A stretch of 64,000 nt of DNA from Brachypalpus laphriformis (GCA_945910035.1 OX246757.1:17820817-17884816), one strand, 5' to 3'; counted from the first letter of the stretch, positions 10,585 to 25,400 are shown. The notes: a model not told the origin generated them from the letters alone. Program-made: numbers and translations.

Positions 10585-13500
10585 GGATTTCATACAGAAA
10601 TTGGTCTTGTATATGGCCAAACAGAGCCGTGCACAGTCCGGAGTTGTATTCAAAAGAAGTACCAGTGCTCTTCGTCTGGTTGTGGTGGAACACTTTGTTT
10701 TGCAGTTAAAGGTGTGGTCGCTCCTTCAATGTTCTGTGAGTAAATTGTTCCTCTTCACTGGATGGAAATATGTTGTTCCTCAATTTCATACAGAAATTGG
10801 TGTTGTATATGGAGAAACAGAGCCGTGCACAGTCCGGAGTTTTATTCAAAAGAAGTACAAGTGCTCTTCGTCTGGTTGTGGTGGAACACTTTGTTTTGCA
10901 GTTGAAGGTGTGGTCGCTCCTTCAATGTCCTGTGAGTAAATTGTTCCTCTTCACTGAATGGAAATACGTTGTTCTTGGATTTCATACAGAAATTGGTCTT
11001 GTATATGGCCAAACAGAGCCGTGCTCAGTCCGGAGTTGTATTCAAAAGAAGTACCAGTGCTCTTCGTCTGGTTGTGGTGGAATACTTTGTTTTGCAGTTG
11101 AAGGTGTGGTCGCTCCTTCAATGTCCTGTGAGTAAATTGTTACTCTTCACTAGATGGAAATACGTTGTTCTTGGATTTCATACAGAAATTGGTCTTGTAT
11201 ATGGCCAAACAGAGACGTGCTCAGTCCGGAGTTGTATTCAAAAGAAGTACCAGTGCTCTTCGTCTGGTTGTGGTGGAGCACTTTGTTTTGCAGTTGAAGG
11301 TGTGGTCGCTCCTTCAATGTCCTGTGAGTAAATTGTTCCTCTTCACTGAATGGAAATACGTTGTTCTTGGATTTCATACAGAAATTGGTCTTGTATATGG
11401 CCAAACAGAGCCGTGCACAGTCCGGAGTTGTATTGAAAAGAAGTACCAGTGCTCTTCGTCTGGTTGTGGTGGATCCCTTGGTTTAACAGTGAAAGGTGTG
11501 GTAGTACCTTCAATGTTCTGTGAGTAAATTGTTCCTCTTTATTGGATGGAAATACGTTGTTCTTGGATTTCATACAGATATTGATCTTATATATGGCCAA
11601 ACAGAGCCGTGCACAGTCCGGAGTTGTATTCAAAAGAAGTACCAGTGCTCTTCGTCTGGTTGTGGTGGAACACTTTGCTTTTGCAGTTGAAGGTGTGGTC
11701 GCTCCTTCAATGTCCTGTGAGTAAATTGTTCCTCTTCACTGGATGGAAATACGTTGTTTTTGGATTTCATACAGAAATTGGTCATGTATGTGGCCAAACA
11801 GAGCCGTGCACAGTCCGGAGTTGTATTGAAAAGAAGTACCAGTGCTCTTCGTCTGGTTGTGGTGAAACACTTCATTTTGCAGTTGAAGGTGTGGTCGCAC
11901 CTCAAATGTCCTGTGAGTAAATTGTTCCTCTTCACTGGATGGAAATACGTTGTTCCTCAATTTCATACAGAAATTGGTCTTGCATATGGCCAAGCAGAGC
12001 CGTGCACAGTCCGGAGTTGTATTCAAAAGAACTACAAGTGCTCTTCGTCTGGTTGTGGTGGAACACTTTGTTTTGCAGTTGAAGGTGTGGTCGCACCTTA
12101 AATGCACTGTGAGTAAATTGTTCCTCTTCACTGGGTGGAAATACGTTGTTCTTGGATTTTATACAGAAATTGGTCTTCTATACGGTCAAACAGAGCCGTG
12201 CACAGTCCGGAGTTGTATTCAAAAGAAGTACCAGTGCTCTTCGTCTGGTTATGGTGGAACACTTTGTTTTGCAGTTGAAGGTGTGGTCGCACCTCAAATG
12301 TCCTGTGAGTAAATTGTTCCTCTTCACTGGATGGAAATATGTTGTTCCTCAACTTCATACAGAAATTGGTGTTGTATATGGCCAAACAGAGCCGTGCACA
12401 GTCCGGAGTTGTATTCAAAAGAAGTACAAGTGCTCTTCGTCTGGTTGTGGTGGAACACTTTGTTTTGCAGTTGAAGGTGTGGTCGCTTCTTCAATGTCCT
12501 GTGAGTAAATTGTTCCTCTTCACTGGATGGAAATACGTTGTTCCTGGATTTTATACAGAAATTGGTGTCGTATATGGCCAAACAGAGCCGTGCACAGTCC
12601 GGAGTTGTATTCAAAAGAAGTACCAGTGCTCTTCGTCTGGTTATGGTGGAACACTTCGTTTTGCAGTTGAAGGTGTGGTCGCTCCTTCAATGAACCTGTG
12701 AGTAAATTGTACCTCTTCACTGGATGGAAATACGTTGTTCCTGGACTTTATACAGAAATTGGTCATGTATATGGCCAAGCAGAGCCGTGCACAGTCCGGA
12801 ATTGTATTGAAAAGAAGTACCAGTGCTCTTCGTCTGGTTGTGGTGGAACACTTTGTTTTGCAGTTGAAGGTGTGGTCGCTCCTTCAATGTCCTGTGAGTA
12901 AATTGTTCCTTTTTATTGGATGGAAATACGTTGTTTTTGGATTTCATACAGAAATTAGTCTTGTATATGGCCAAACAGAGCCGTGCACAGTCCGGAGTTG
13001 TATTCAAAAGAAGTACCAGTGCTCTTCGTCTGGTTGTGGTGGAACACTTTGTTTTGCAGTTGAAGGTGTGGTCGCTCCTTCAATGTTCTGTGAGTAAATT
13101 GTTCCTCTTTATTGGATGGAAATACGTTGTTCTTGGATTTCATACAGAAACTGGTCTTGTATATGGCCAAACAGAGCCGTGCACAGCCCGGAGTTGTATT
13201 CAAAAGATGTACCAGTGCTCTTCGTCTGGTTGTGGTGGAACACTTTGTTTTGCAGTTGAAGGTGTGGTCGCTCCCTCAACGTCCTGTGAGTAAATTGTTC
13301 CTCTTCACTTGATGGAAGTAGGTTGTTCTTGGATTTCATACAGAAATTGGTCTTGTATATGGCCAAACAGAGCCGTGCACAGTCCGGAGTTGTATTCAAA
13401 GAAGTACCAGTGCTCTTCGCCTGGTTGTGGTGGAACACTTTGTTTTGCAGTTAAAGGTGTGGTCGCTCCTTCAATGTCCTGTGAGTAAATTGTTACTCTT

Positions 13501-16500
13501 TATTGGATGGAAATACGTTGTTCTTGGATAACATACAGAAATTGGTCTTGTATATGGCCAAACAGAGCCGTGCACAGTCCGGAGTTGTATTCAAAAGAAG
13601 TACCAGTGCTCTTCGTCTGGTTGTGGTGGAACACTTTGTTTTGCTGTTAAAGGTGTGGTCGCTCCTTCAATGTTCTGTGAGTAAATTGTTCCTCTTCGCT
13701 GGATGGAAATACGTTGTTTTTGGATTTCATACAGAAATTGGTCTTGTATATGGCCAAACAGAGCCGTGCACAGCCCGGAGTTGTATTCAAAAGATGTACC
13801 AGTGCTCTTCGTCTGGTTATGGTGGAACACTTTGTTTTGCAGTTGAAGGTGTGGTCGCTCCTTCAGTCAGCGTCCTGTGAGTAAATTGTTCCTCTTCACT
13901 TGATGGAAGTACGTTGTTCTTAGATTTCATACAGAAATTGGTCTTGTATATGGCCAAACAGAGCCGTGCACAGTCCGGAGTTTTATTCAAAAGAAGTACC
14001 AGTGCTCTTCGTCTGGTTGTGGTGGAACACTTCATTTTGCAGTTGAAGGTGTGGTCGCACCTTAAATGTCCTGTGAGTAAATGGTTCCTCTTTATTGGAT
14101 GGAAATACGTTGTTCTTGGATTTCATACAGAAATTGGTCTTGTATATGGCCAAACAGAGCCGTGCACAGTCCGGAGTTGTATTCAAAAGAAGTAGCAGTG
14201 CTCTTCGTCTGGTTGTGGTGCAACACTTTGTTTTGCAGTTGAAGGTGTGGTCACTCCTTCAATGTCCTGTAAGTAAATTGTTCCTCTTTATTGGATAGAA
14301 ATACGTTGTTCTTGGACTTCATAGAGAAATTGGTCTTCTATACGGTCAAACAGAGCCGTGCACAGTCCGGAGTTGTATTCAAAAGAAGTACAAGTGCTCT
14401 TCGTCTGGTTGTGGTGGAACACTTTGTTTTGCAGTTAAAGGTGTGGTCGCACCTCAAATGTCCTCTGAGTAAACTGTTCCTCTTCACTGGATGGAAATAC
14501 GTTGTTCCTGGATTTCATACAGAAATTCGTCTTCTATACGGTCAAACAGAGCCGTGCACAGTCCGGAGTTGTATTCAAAAGAAGTACCAGTGCTCTTCGT
14601 CTGGTTGTGGTGGAACACTTTGTTTTGCAGTTGAAGGTGTGGTCGCACCTTAAATGTTCTGTGAGTAAATTATTCCTCTTCGCTAGATGGAAATAGGTTG
14701 TTCCTGGATTTCATACAGAAATTGGTCTTGTATATGGCCAAACAGAGCCGTGCACAGTCCGGAGTTGTATTCAAAAGAAGTACTAGTGCTCTTCGTCTGG
14801 TTGTGGTGCAACACTTTGTTTTGCACTTGAAGGTGTGGTCACTCCTTCAATGTCCTGTGAGTAAATTGTTCCTCTTTATTGGATGGAAATACGTTGTTCT
14901 TGGATTTCATACAGAAATTGGTCTTGTATATGGCCAAACAGAGCCGTGCTCAGTCCGGAGTTGTATTCAAAAGAAGTACCAGTGCTATTCGTCTGGTTGT
15001 GGTGGAATACTTTGTTTTGCAGTTGAAGGTGTGGTCGCTCCTTCAATGTCCTGTGAGTAAATTGTTACTCTTCACTAGATGGAAATACGTGGTTCTTGGA
15101 TTTCATACAGTAATTGGTCTTGTATATGGCCAAACAGAGCCGTGCACAGTCCGGAGTTGTATTGAGAAGAAGTACCAGTGCTCTTCGTCTGGTTGTGGTG
15201 GAACCCTTGGTTTAACAATGAAAGGTGTGGTAGTACCTTCAATGTTCTATGAGTAAATTGTTCCTCTTTATTGGATGGAAATACGTTGCTCTTGGATTTC
15301 ATACAGATATTGGTCTTATATATGGCCAAACAGAGCCGTGCACAGTCCGGAGTTGTATTCAAAAGAAGCACCAGTGCTCTTCGTCTGGTTGTGGTAGAAC
15401 ACTTTGCTTTTGCAGTTGAAGGTGTGGTCGCACTTTAAATGACCTGTGAGTAAATTGTTACTCTTTATTGGATGGAAATACGTTGTTCTTGGATTTCATA
15501 CAGAAATTGGTTTTGCATATGGCCAAGCAGAGCCGTGCACAGTCCGGAGTTGTATTCAAAAGAAGTACCAGTGCTCTTCGTCTGGTTGTGGTGGAACACT
15601 TTGCTTTTGCAGTTGAAGGTGTGGTCGCACATTAAATGTCCTGTGAGTAAATTGTTACTCTTTATTGGATGGAAATACGTTGTTCTTGGATTTCATACAG
15701 AAATTGGTTTTGCATATGGCCAAGCAGAGCCGTGCACAGTCCAGAGTTGTATTCAAAAGAAGTACCAGTGCTCTTCGTCTGGTTGTGGTGGAACACTTTG
15801 TTTTGCAGTTGAAGGTGTGGTCGCTCCTTCAATGTCCTGTGAGTAAATTGTTACTCTTCACTGGATGGAAATACTTTGTTCTTGGATTTCATAGAGAAAT
15901 TGCTCTTGTATGTGGCCAAACAGAGTCGTGCACAGTCCGGAGTTGTATTCAAAAGAAGTACCAGTGCTCTTCGTCTGGTTGTGGTGGAACACTTTGTTTT
16001 GCAGTTGAAGGTGTGGTCGCACCTTAAATGTCCAGTGAGTAAATTGTTACTCTTCACTGGATGGAAATACGTTGTTCTTGGACTTTATACAGAAATTGGT
16101 CCTGTATATGGCCAAGCAGAGCCGTGCACAGTCCAGAGTTGTATTCAAAAGAAGTACCAGTGCTCTTCGTCTGGTTGTGGTGGAACACTTTGCTTTTGCA
16201 GTTGAAGGTGTGGTCGCACTTTAAATGACCTGTGAGTAAATTGTTACTCTTTATTGGATGGAAATACGTTGTTCTTGGATTTCATACAGAAATTGGTCTT
16301 GCATATGGCCAAGCAGAGCCGTGCACAGTCCAGAGTTGTATTCAAAAGAAGTACCAGTGGTCTTCGTCTGGTTGTGGTGGAACACTTTGTTTTGCAGTTG
16401 AAGGTGTGGTCGCACCTTAAATGTCCTGTGAGTAAATTGTTACTCTTCACTGGATGGAAATACTTTGTTCTTGGATTTCATAGAGAAATTGCTCTTGTAT

Positions 16501-19500
16501 ATGGCCAAACAGAGTCGTGCACAGTCCGGAGTTGTATTCAAAAGAAGTACCAGTGCTCTTCGTCTGGTTGTGGTGGAACACTTTGTTTTGCAGTTGAAGG
16601 TGTGGTCGCACCTTAAATGTCCTTTGAGTAAATTGTTACTCTTCACTGGATGGAAATACGTTGTTCTTGGATTTCATAGAGAAATTGCTCTTGTATATGG
16701 CCAAACAGAGTCATGCACAGTCCGAAGTTGTATTCAAAAGAAGCACCAGTGCTCTTCGTCTGGTTGTGGTAGAACACTTTGCTTTTGCAGTTGAAGGTGT
16801 GGTCGCACTTTAAATGACCTGTGAGTAAATTGTTACTCTTTATTGGATGGAAATACGTTGTTCTTGGATTTCATACAGAAATTGGTTTTGCATATGGCCA
16901 AGCAGAGCCGTGCACAGTCCGGAGTTGTATTCAAAAGAAGTACCAGTGCTCTTCGTCTGGTTGTGGTGGAACACTTTGCTTTTGCAGTTGAAGGTGTGGT
17001 CGCACTTTAAATGACCTGTGAGTAAATTGTTACTCTCTATTGGATGGAAATACGTTGTTCTTGGATTTCATACAGAAATTGGTTTTGCATATGGCCAAGC
17101 AGAGCCGTGCACAGTCCGGAGTTGTATTCAAAAGAAGTACCAGTGCTCTTCGTCTGGTTGTGGTGGAACACTTTGCTTTTGCAGTTGAAGGTGTGGTCGC
17201 ACATTAAATGTCCTGTGAGTAAATTGTTACTCTTCACTGGATGGAAATACGTTGTTCTTGGATTTCATACAGAAATTGGTCTTCTATACTGTCAAACAGA
17301 GCCGTGTACAGTCCGGAGTTGTATTGAAAAGAAGTACCAGTGCTCTTCGTCTGGTTGTGGTGGAACACTTTGTTTTGCAGTTGAAGGTGTGGTCGCACCT
17401 TAAATGTCCAGTGAGTAAATTGTTACTCTTCACTGGATGGAAATACGTTATTCTTGGATTTCATACAGAAATTGGTCTTGCATATGGCCAAGCAGAGCCG
17501 TGCACAGTCCAGAGTTGTATTCAAAAGAAGTACCGGTGCTCTTCGTCTGGTTGTGGTGGAACACTTTGTTTTGCAGTTGAAGGTGTGGTCGCAACTTAAA
17601 TGTCCTGTGAGTAAATTGTTACTCTTCACTGGATGAAAATACGTTGTTCTTGGATTTCATACAGAAATTGGTGTTGTATATGGCCAAACAGAGTCGTGCA
17701 CAGTCCGGAGTTGTATTCAAAAGAAGTACCAGTGCTCTTCGTCTGGTTGTGGTGGAACACTTTGTTTCGCAGTTGAAGGTGTGGTCGCTCCTTCAATGTC
17801 CAGTGAGTAAATTGTTCCTCTTTATTGGATGGAAATACGTTGTTCTTGGATTTCATACAGAAATTGGTCTTGTATATGGCCAAACAGAGTCGTGCACAGT
17901 CCGGAGTTGTATTCAAAAGAAGTACCAGTGCTCTTCGTCTGGTTGGGGTTGAACACTTTGTTTCGCAGTTGAAGGTGTGGTCGCACCTTAAATGTCCAGT
18001 GAGTAAATTGTTCCTCTTCACTGGATACAAATACGTCGTTCTTGGATTTCATACAGAAAGTGGTCTTGTATATGGCCAAACAGACCGTGCACAGTCCGGA
18101 GTTGTATTCAAAAGAAGTACCAGTGCTCTTCGTCTGGTTGTGGTGGAACACTTTGTTTTGCAGTTGAAGGTGTGGTCGCACCTTAAATGTCCTGTGAGTA
18201 AATTGTTCCTCTTCACTGGATGGAAATACGTAATTCCTGGATTCCATACAGAAATTGGTCTTGTATATGGCCAAACAGAGCCGTGCACAGTCCGGAGTTG
18301 TATTCAAAAGATGTACCAGTGCTCTTCGTCTGGTTGTGGTGGAACACTTTGTTTTGCAGTTGAAGGTGTGGTCGCTCCTTAGATGTTCTGTGAGTAAATT
18401 GATCCTCTTCACTGGATGGAAATACGTTGTTTTTAGATTTCATACAGAAATTGGTCTTGTATATGGCCAAACAGAGCCGCGCACAGTCCGGAGTTGTATT
18501 CAAAAGAAGTACCAGTGCTCTTCGTCTGGTTATGGTGGAACACTTTGTTTTGCAGTTGAAGGTGTGGTCGCTCCTTCAATGTTCTGTGAGTAAATTGTTA
18601 CTCTTCACTGGATGGAAATACGTTGTTTTTGGATTTCATACAGAAATTGGTCTTGTATATGGCCAAGCAGAGCCGTGCACAGTCCGGAGTTGTATTCAAA
18701 AGAAGTACCAGTGCACTGGTACTTCTACTTTGGTCTTTTGGTGCACAGTCCGGAGTTGTACTCAAAAGAAGTAACAATGCTCTTCGTCTGGTTGTGGTGG
18801 AACACTTTGTTTTGCAGTTGAAGGTGCGGTCGCACCTCAAATGTCCTCTGAGTAAATTGTTCCTCTTCACTGGATGGAAATACGTTGTTCCTGGATTTCA
18901 TACAGAAATTGGTCTTCTATACGGTCAAACAGAGCCGTGCACAGTCCGGAGTTGTATTCAAAAGAAGTACCAGCGCTCTTAGTCTAGTTGTGGTGGAACA
19001 CTTTGTTTTTCAGCTGAAGGTGTGGTCGCACCTTAAATGTCCAGTGAGTAAATTGTTAATCTTCTCTGGATGGAAATACGTTGTTCTTGGATTTCATACA
19101 GAAATTGGTTTTGCATATGGCCAAGCAGAGCCGTGCACAGTCCGGAGTTGTATTCAAAAGAAATACCAGTGCTCTTCGTCTGGTTGTGGTGGAACACTTT
19201 GTCTTGCAGTTGAAGGTGTGGTCGCAACTCAAATGTCCTCTGAGTAAATTGTTCCTCTTCACTGGATGAAAATATATTGTTCCTGGATTTCATACAGAAA
19301 TTGGTCTTCTATACGGTCAAACAGAGCCGTGCACAGTCCGGAGTTGTATTCAAAAGAAGTACTAGTGCTCTTCGTCTGGTTGTCATGGAACACTTCGTTT
19401 TGCAGTTGAAGGAGTGGTCGCACCTCAAATGTCCTGTGAGTAAATTGTTCCTCTTCACTGGATGGAAATACGTTGTTCCTGGATTTCATACAGAAATTGG

Positions 19501-22202
19501 TCTCCTATACGGTCAAACAGAGCCGTGCACAGTCCGGAGTTGTATTCAAAAGAAGTACTAGTGCTCTTCGTCTGGTTCTCATGGAACACTTCGTTTTGCA
19601 GTTGAAGGTGTGGTCGCACCTCAAATGTCCTGTGAGTAAATTGTTCCTCTTCACTGGATGGAAATACGTTGTTTTTGGATTTCATACAGAAATTGGTCTT
19701 GTATTTGGCCAAACAGAGCCGTGCACAGTCCGGAGTTGTATTGAAAAGAAGTACTAGTGCTCTTCGTCTGGTTGTGGTGGAACACTTCGTTTTGCAGTTG
19801 AAGGTGTGGTCGCACCTTAAATGTAATATGAGTAAATTGTTCCTCTTCACTGGATGGAAATACGTTGTTCCTGGATTTCATACAGAAATTGGTCTTCTAT
19901 ACGGTCAAACAGAGCCGTGCACAGTCCGGAGTTGTATTCAAAAAAGTACAAGTGCTCTTCGTCTGGTTGTCATGGAACACTTCGTTTTGCAGTTGAAGGT
20001 GTGGTCGCACCTCAAATGTCCTGTGAGTAAATTGTTCCTCTTCACTGGATGGAAATACGTTGTTCCTGGATTTCATACAGAAATTGGTCTTCTATACGGT
20101 CAAACAGAGCCGTGCACAGTCCGGAGTTGTATTCAAAAGAAGTACTAGTGCTCTTCGTCTGGTTGTCATGGAACACTTCGTTTTGCAGTTGAAGGTGTGG
20201 TCGCACCTCAAATGTCCTGTGAGTAAATTGTTCCTCTTCACTGGATGGAAATACGTTGTTTTTGGATTTCATACAGAAATTGGTCTTGTATTTGGCCAAA
20301 CAGGGCCGTGCACAGTCCGGAGTTGTATTCAAAAGAAGTACCAGTGCTCTTCGTCTGGTTGTGGTGCAACACTTTGTCTTGCAGTTGAAGGTGTGGTCGC
20401 TCCTTCAATGTTCTGTAAGTAAATTGTTCCTCTTCACTGGATGGAAATACGTTGTTCTTGGATTTCATGCAGAAATTGGTCTTGTATATGGCCAAACAGA
20501 ACCGTGCTCAGTCCGGAGTTGTATTCAAAAGAAGTACCAGTGCTCTTCGTCTGGTTGTGGTGGAATACTTTGTTTTGCAGTTGAAGGTGTGGTCGCTCCT
20601 TCAATGTCCTGTGAGTAAATTGTTACTCTTCACTGGATGGAAATACGTGGTTCTTGGATTTCATACAGAAATTGGTCTTGTATATGGCCAAACAGAGCCG
20701 TGCACCGTCCGCAGTTGTATTGAAAAGAAGTACCAATGCTCTTCGTCTGGTTGTGGTGGAACCCTTGGTTTAACAGTGAAAGGTGTGGTAGTACCTTCAA
20801 TGTTCTGTGAGTAAATTGTTCCTCTTTATTGGATGGAAATACGTTGTTCTTGGATTTCATACGGAAATTGGTCTTGTATATGGCCAAACAGAGCCGTGCA
20901 CAGTCCGGAGTTGTATTCAAAAGAAGTACCAGTGCTCTTCGTCTGGTTGTGGTGGAACACTTTGCTTTTGCAGTTGAAGGTGCGGTCGCACCTTAAATGT
21001 CCTGTGAGTAAATTGCTACTCTTTATCGGATGGAAATACGTTGTTCTTGGATCTCATACAGAAATTGGTTTTGCATATTGCCAAGCAGAGCCGTGCACAG
21101 TCCGGAGTTGTATTCAAAAGAAGTACCAGTGCTCTTCGTCTGGTTGTGGTGGAACACTTTGCTTTTGCGGTTGAAGGTGTGGTCGCACGTTAAATGTCCT
21201 GTGAGTAAATTGTTCCTCTTTATTGGATGGAAATACGTTGTTCTTGGATTTCATACAGAAATTGGTCTTGCATATGGCCAAACAGAGCCGTGCACAGTCC
21301 GGAGTTGTATTGAAAAGAAGTACCAGTGCTCTTCGTCTCGTTGTGGTGGAATACTTTGTTTTGCAGGTGAAGATGTGGTCGCTCCTTCAATGTCCTGTGA
21401 GTAAATTGTTACTCTTCACTGGATGGAAATAGGTGGTTCTTGGATTTCATACAGATATTGGTTTTGTATATGGCCAAACAGAGCCGTGCACAGTCCGGAG
21501 TTGTACTGAAAAAAAGTACCAGTGCTCTTCGTCTGGTTGTGGTGGAACCCTTGGTTTAACAGTGAAAGGTGTGGTAGTACCTTCAATGTCCTGTGAGTAA
21601 ATTGTTCCTTTTTATTGGATGGAAATACGTTGTTCTTGGATTTCATACAGATATTGGTCTTGTATATGGCCAAACAGAGCCGTGCACAGTCCGGAGTTTT
21701 ATTCAAAAGAAGTACCAGTGCTCTTCGTCTGGTTGTGGTGGAACACTTTTCTTTTGCAGTTGAAGGTGTGGTCGCACCTTAAATGCCCTGTGAGTAAATG
21801 GTTCCTCTTCACTGTATGGAAATAAGTTTTTCTTGGATTTCATACAGAAATTGGTCTTGTATACGGCCAAACAGAGCCGTGCACAGTCCGGAGTTGTATT
21901 CAAAAGAAGCACCAGTGCTCTCCGTTTGGTTGTGGTGGAACACTTGGGTTAGCTGTTAAAGGTGTGGTCGCTCCTTCAATGTCCTGTGAGTAAATTGTTC
22001 CTCTTTATTAGATGGAAATACGTTGTTCTTGGATTTCATACAGAAATTGGTCTTCTATACGGTCAAACAGAGCCGCGCATAGTCCGGAGTTGTATTCAAT
22101 AGAAGTACCAGTGCTCTTCGTCTGGTTGTGGTGGAACACTTTGTTTTGCATTTGAAGGTGTGGTCGCACCTTAAATGTCCTGTGAGTAAATTGTTACTCT
22201 TC
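10585..22202 (+). repeat. 196-bp satellite array, segment 2
   Basis: About 59 units, continuous in phase with segment 1 once the RTE-like element is removed. Two further variants appear here. Class C units (first near 11470, again near 15205, 20765 and 21555) read ggtttaacagtgaaagg and gtagtaccttcaatg. Others have a lengthened pyrimidine run, actttgcttttgcag (from about 11675, common at 15.4-17.2 kb). Aberrant units include one with a short insertion near 13866 and a 262-bp unit around 18623-18885. The segment ends where a LINE tail interrupts a unit. Confidence 0.97.
18701..18726. repeat. perfect palindrome inside an aberrant satellite unit
   Basis: The arms agaagtaccagtg and cactggtacttct are adjacent perfect reverse complements. 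The right arm is not normal satellite sequence: the unit continues with a short non-satellite stretch (actttggtcttttg) and then repeats gtgcacagtccggag, so this unit is about 66 bp longer than 196. This looks like a short inverted template-switch product. Confidence 0.85.
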
Positions 22203-22445
22203 CTAATAATGTAAAAAATGAATTAAATTTGAATTTATTTAAAAAAGCAGCCATTGAATCCGCAAGACAAACTTAAAAAGAATATATATATTATGAAACT
22301 GTTTTTTTTTCCTTTTCTGTAAAACTGTACCGTAAACATATAATTATAATAACATGTAATACAATTGTAAATTGAATATGAATTTCTTTCAAAGTCAGTT
22401 AATAAGACTATCTATCTATCTATCTATATATCTATCTATCTATTC
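22203..22445 (+). mobile_element. 5'-truncated CR1-like LINE 3' tail, copy 1
   Basis: A 243-bp AT-rich insert splits a satellite unit between ctcttc and actgg without loss of unit sequence. Its first part reads as a LINE-like C terminus, with NELN, LFKKAAIESARQT and a stop, followed by a 3' untranslated stretch. It ends in a (TATC)n simple repeat at about 22408-22442. A truncated ORF end, short UTR and simple-repeat tail suggest a CR1/L2-type LINE; the call is inferential because no catalytic domain is present. Copies at 27522, 35604 and 37419 sit at the same unit position. Confidence 0.6.
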
Positions 22446-25400
22446 ACTGGATGGAAATACAGTGTTCTTGGATTTCATACAGAAATTGATCTTCTATACA
22501 GCCAAACAGAGCCGTGCACAGTCCGGAGTTGTATTCAAAAGAAGCACCAGTGCTCTCCGTTTGGTTGTGGTGGAACATTTGGGTTAGCTGTTAAAGGTGT
22601 GGTCGTACATTAAATATCCTGTGAGTAAATTGTTCCTCTTTATTAGATGGAAATACGTTGTTCTTCGATTCCATACAGAAATTGGTCTTCTATACAGTCA
22701 AACAGAGCCGTGCACAGTCCGGAGGTGTACTCAAAAGAAGTACCAGTGCTCTTTGTCTGGTTGTGGTGGAACACTTGGTTTTGCAGTTGAAGGTGTGGTC
22801 GCACCTTAAATGTAATGTGAGTAAATTGTTCCTCTTTATTGGATGGAAATACGTTGCTCTTGGATTTCATACAGATATTGGTCTTGTATATGGCCAAACA
22901 GAGCCGTGCACAGTCCGGAGTTGTATTCAAAAGAAGTACCAGTGCTCTTCGTCTGGTTGTGGTGGAACACTTTGCTTTTGCAGTTGAAGGTGTGGTCGCA
23001 CCTTAAATGTCCTGTGAGTAAATTGTTACCCTTTATTGGATGGAAATATGTTGTTCTTGGATTTCATACAGAAATTAGTTTTGCATATGGCCGAGCAGAG
23101 AAGTGCGCGTACCAGTGCTCTTCGTCTGGTTGTGGTGGAACACTTTGCTTTTGCAGTTGAAGGTGTGGTCGCACACTAAATGTCCTGTGAGTAAATTGTT
23201 CCTCTTTATTTAATGGATATACGTTGTTCTTGGATTTCATACAGAAATTGGTCTTGTATATGGCCAAACAGAGCCGTGCACAGTCCGGAGTTGTATTCAA
23301 AAAAAGTACCAGTGCTCTTCGTCTGGTTGTGGTGGAACACTTTGTTTTGCAGCTGAAGGTGTGGTCGCACCGTAAATGTCCTGTGAGAAAATTGTTCCTC
23401 TTCACTGGATGGAAATACGTTGTTCTTGGATTTCATACAGAAATTGGTCTTCTATACTGTCAAACAGAGCCGTGTACAGTCCGGAGTTGTATTGAAAAGA
23501 AGTACCAGTGCTCTTCGTCTGGTTGTTGTGGAACACTTTGTTTTGCAGTTGAAGGTGTGGTCGAACCTCAAATGTCCTGTGAGTAAATTGTTCCTCTTCA
23601 CTGGATGGAAATACGTTGTTTTTGGATTTCATACAGAAATTGGTCTTGTATTTGGCCAAACAGAGCCGTGCACAGTCCGGAGTTGTATTGAAAAGAAGTA
23701 CTAGTGCTCTTCGTCTGGTTGTGGTGGAACACTTCGTTTTGCAGTTGAAGGTGTGGTCGCACCTTAAATGTAATGTGAGTAAATTGTTCCACTTCACTGG
23801 ATGGAAATACGTTGTTCCTGGATTTCATACAGAAATTGGTCTTCTATACGGTCAAACAGAGCCGTGCACAGTCCGGAGTTGTATTCAAAAGAAGTACTAG
23901 TGCTCTTCGTCTGGTTGCCATGGAACACTTCGTTTTGCAGTTGAAGGTGTGGTCGCACCTCAAATGTCCTGTGAGTAAATTGTTCCTCTTCACTGGATGG
24001 AAATACGTTGTTTTTGGATTTCATACAGAAATTGGTCTTGTATTTGGCCAAACAGAGCCGTGCACAGTCCGGAGTTGTATTCAAAAGAAGTACCAGTGCT
24101 CTTCGTCTGGTTGTGGTGGAACACTTTGTTTTGCAGTTGAAGGTGTGGTCGCTCCTTCAATGTTCTGTGAGTAAATTGTTCCTCTTCACTGGATGGAAAT
24201 ACGTTGTTCTTGGATTTCATGCAGAAATTGGTCTTGTATATGGCCAAACAGAACCGTGCGCAGTCCGGAGTTGTATTCAAAAGAAGTACCAGTGCTCTTC
24301 GTCTGGTTGTGGTGGAACACTTTGCTTTTGCAGTTGAAGGTGTGGTCGCGCACTAAATGTCCTGTGAGTAAATTGTTCCTCTTTATTGGATGCAAATACG
24401 TTGTTCTTGGATTTCATACAGAAATTGGTCTTGTATATGGCCAAACAGAGCCGTGCACAGTCCGGAGTTGTATTCAAAAAAAGTACCAGTGCTCTTCGTC
24501 TGATTGTGGTGGAACACTTTGTTTTGCAGTTGAAGGTGTGGTCGCACCTTAAATGTCCAGTGAGTAAATTGTTCCTCTTCATTGGATGGAAATACGTTGT
24601 TCTTGGATTTCATACAGAAATTGGTCTTCTATACAGTCAAACAGAGCCGTGTACAGTCCCGAGTTGTATTGAAAAGAAGTACCAGTGCTCTTCGTCTGGT
24701 TGTGGTGGAACACTTCGTTTTGCAGTTGAAGGTGTGGTCGAACCTCAAATGTCCTGTGAGTAAATTGTTCCTCTTCACTGGATGGAAATATGTTGTTCTT
24801 GGATTTCATACAGATATTGGTCTTGTATATGGCCAAACAGAGCCGTGCACAGTCCGGAGTTGTATTCAAAAGAAGTACCAGTGCTCTTCGTCTGGTTGTG
24901 GTGGAACACTTTGTTTTGCAGTTGAAGGTGTGGTCGCTCCTTCAATGTCCTGTGAGTAAATTGTTCCTCTTCACTGGATGGAAATACGTTATTCCTGGAT
25001 TTCATACAGAAATTGGTCTTTTATATGGTCAAACAGAGCCGTGCACAGTCCGGAGTTGTATTCAAAAGAAGTACCAGTGCTCTTCGTCTGGTTGTGGTGG
25101 AACACTTTGTTTTGCAGTTGAAGGTGTGGTCGCTCCTTCAATGTCCTGTGAGTAAATTGTTCCTCTTCACTGGATGGAAATACGTTATTCCTGGATTTCA
25201 TACAGAAATTGGTCTTGTATATGGTCAAACAGAGCCGTGCACAGTCCGGAGTTGTATTCAAAAGAAGTACCAGTGCTCTTCGTCTGGTTGTGGTCGAACA
25301 CTTTGTCTTGCACTTGAAGGTGTGGTAACTCCTTCAATGTCCTGTAAGTAAATTGTTCCTCTTTATTGGATAGAAATACGTTGTTCTTGGATTTCATAGA

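Noticed and set aside
22408..22442. (TATC)n microsatellite as an independent feature
   Set aside because: It is the 3' tail of the inserted LINE fragment and occurs at the same place in all four copies.
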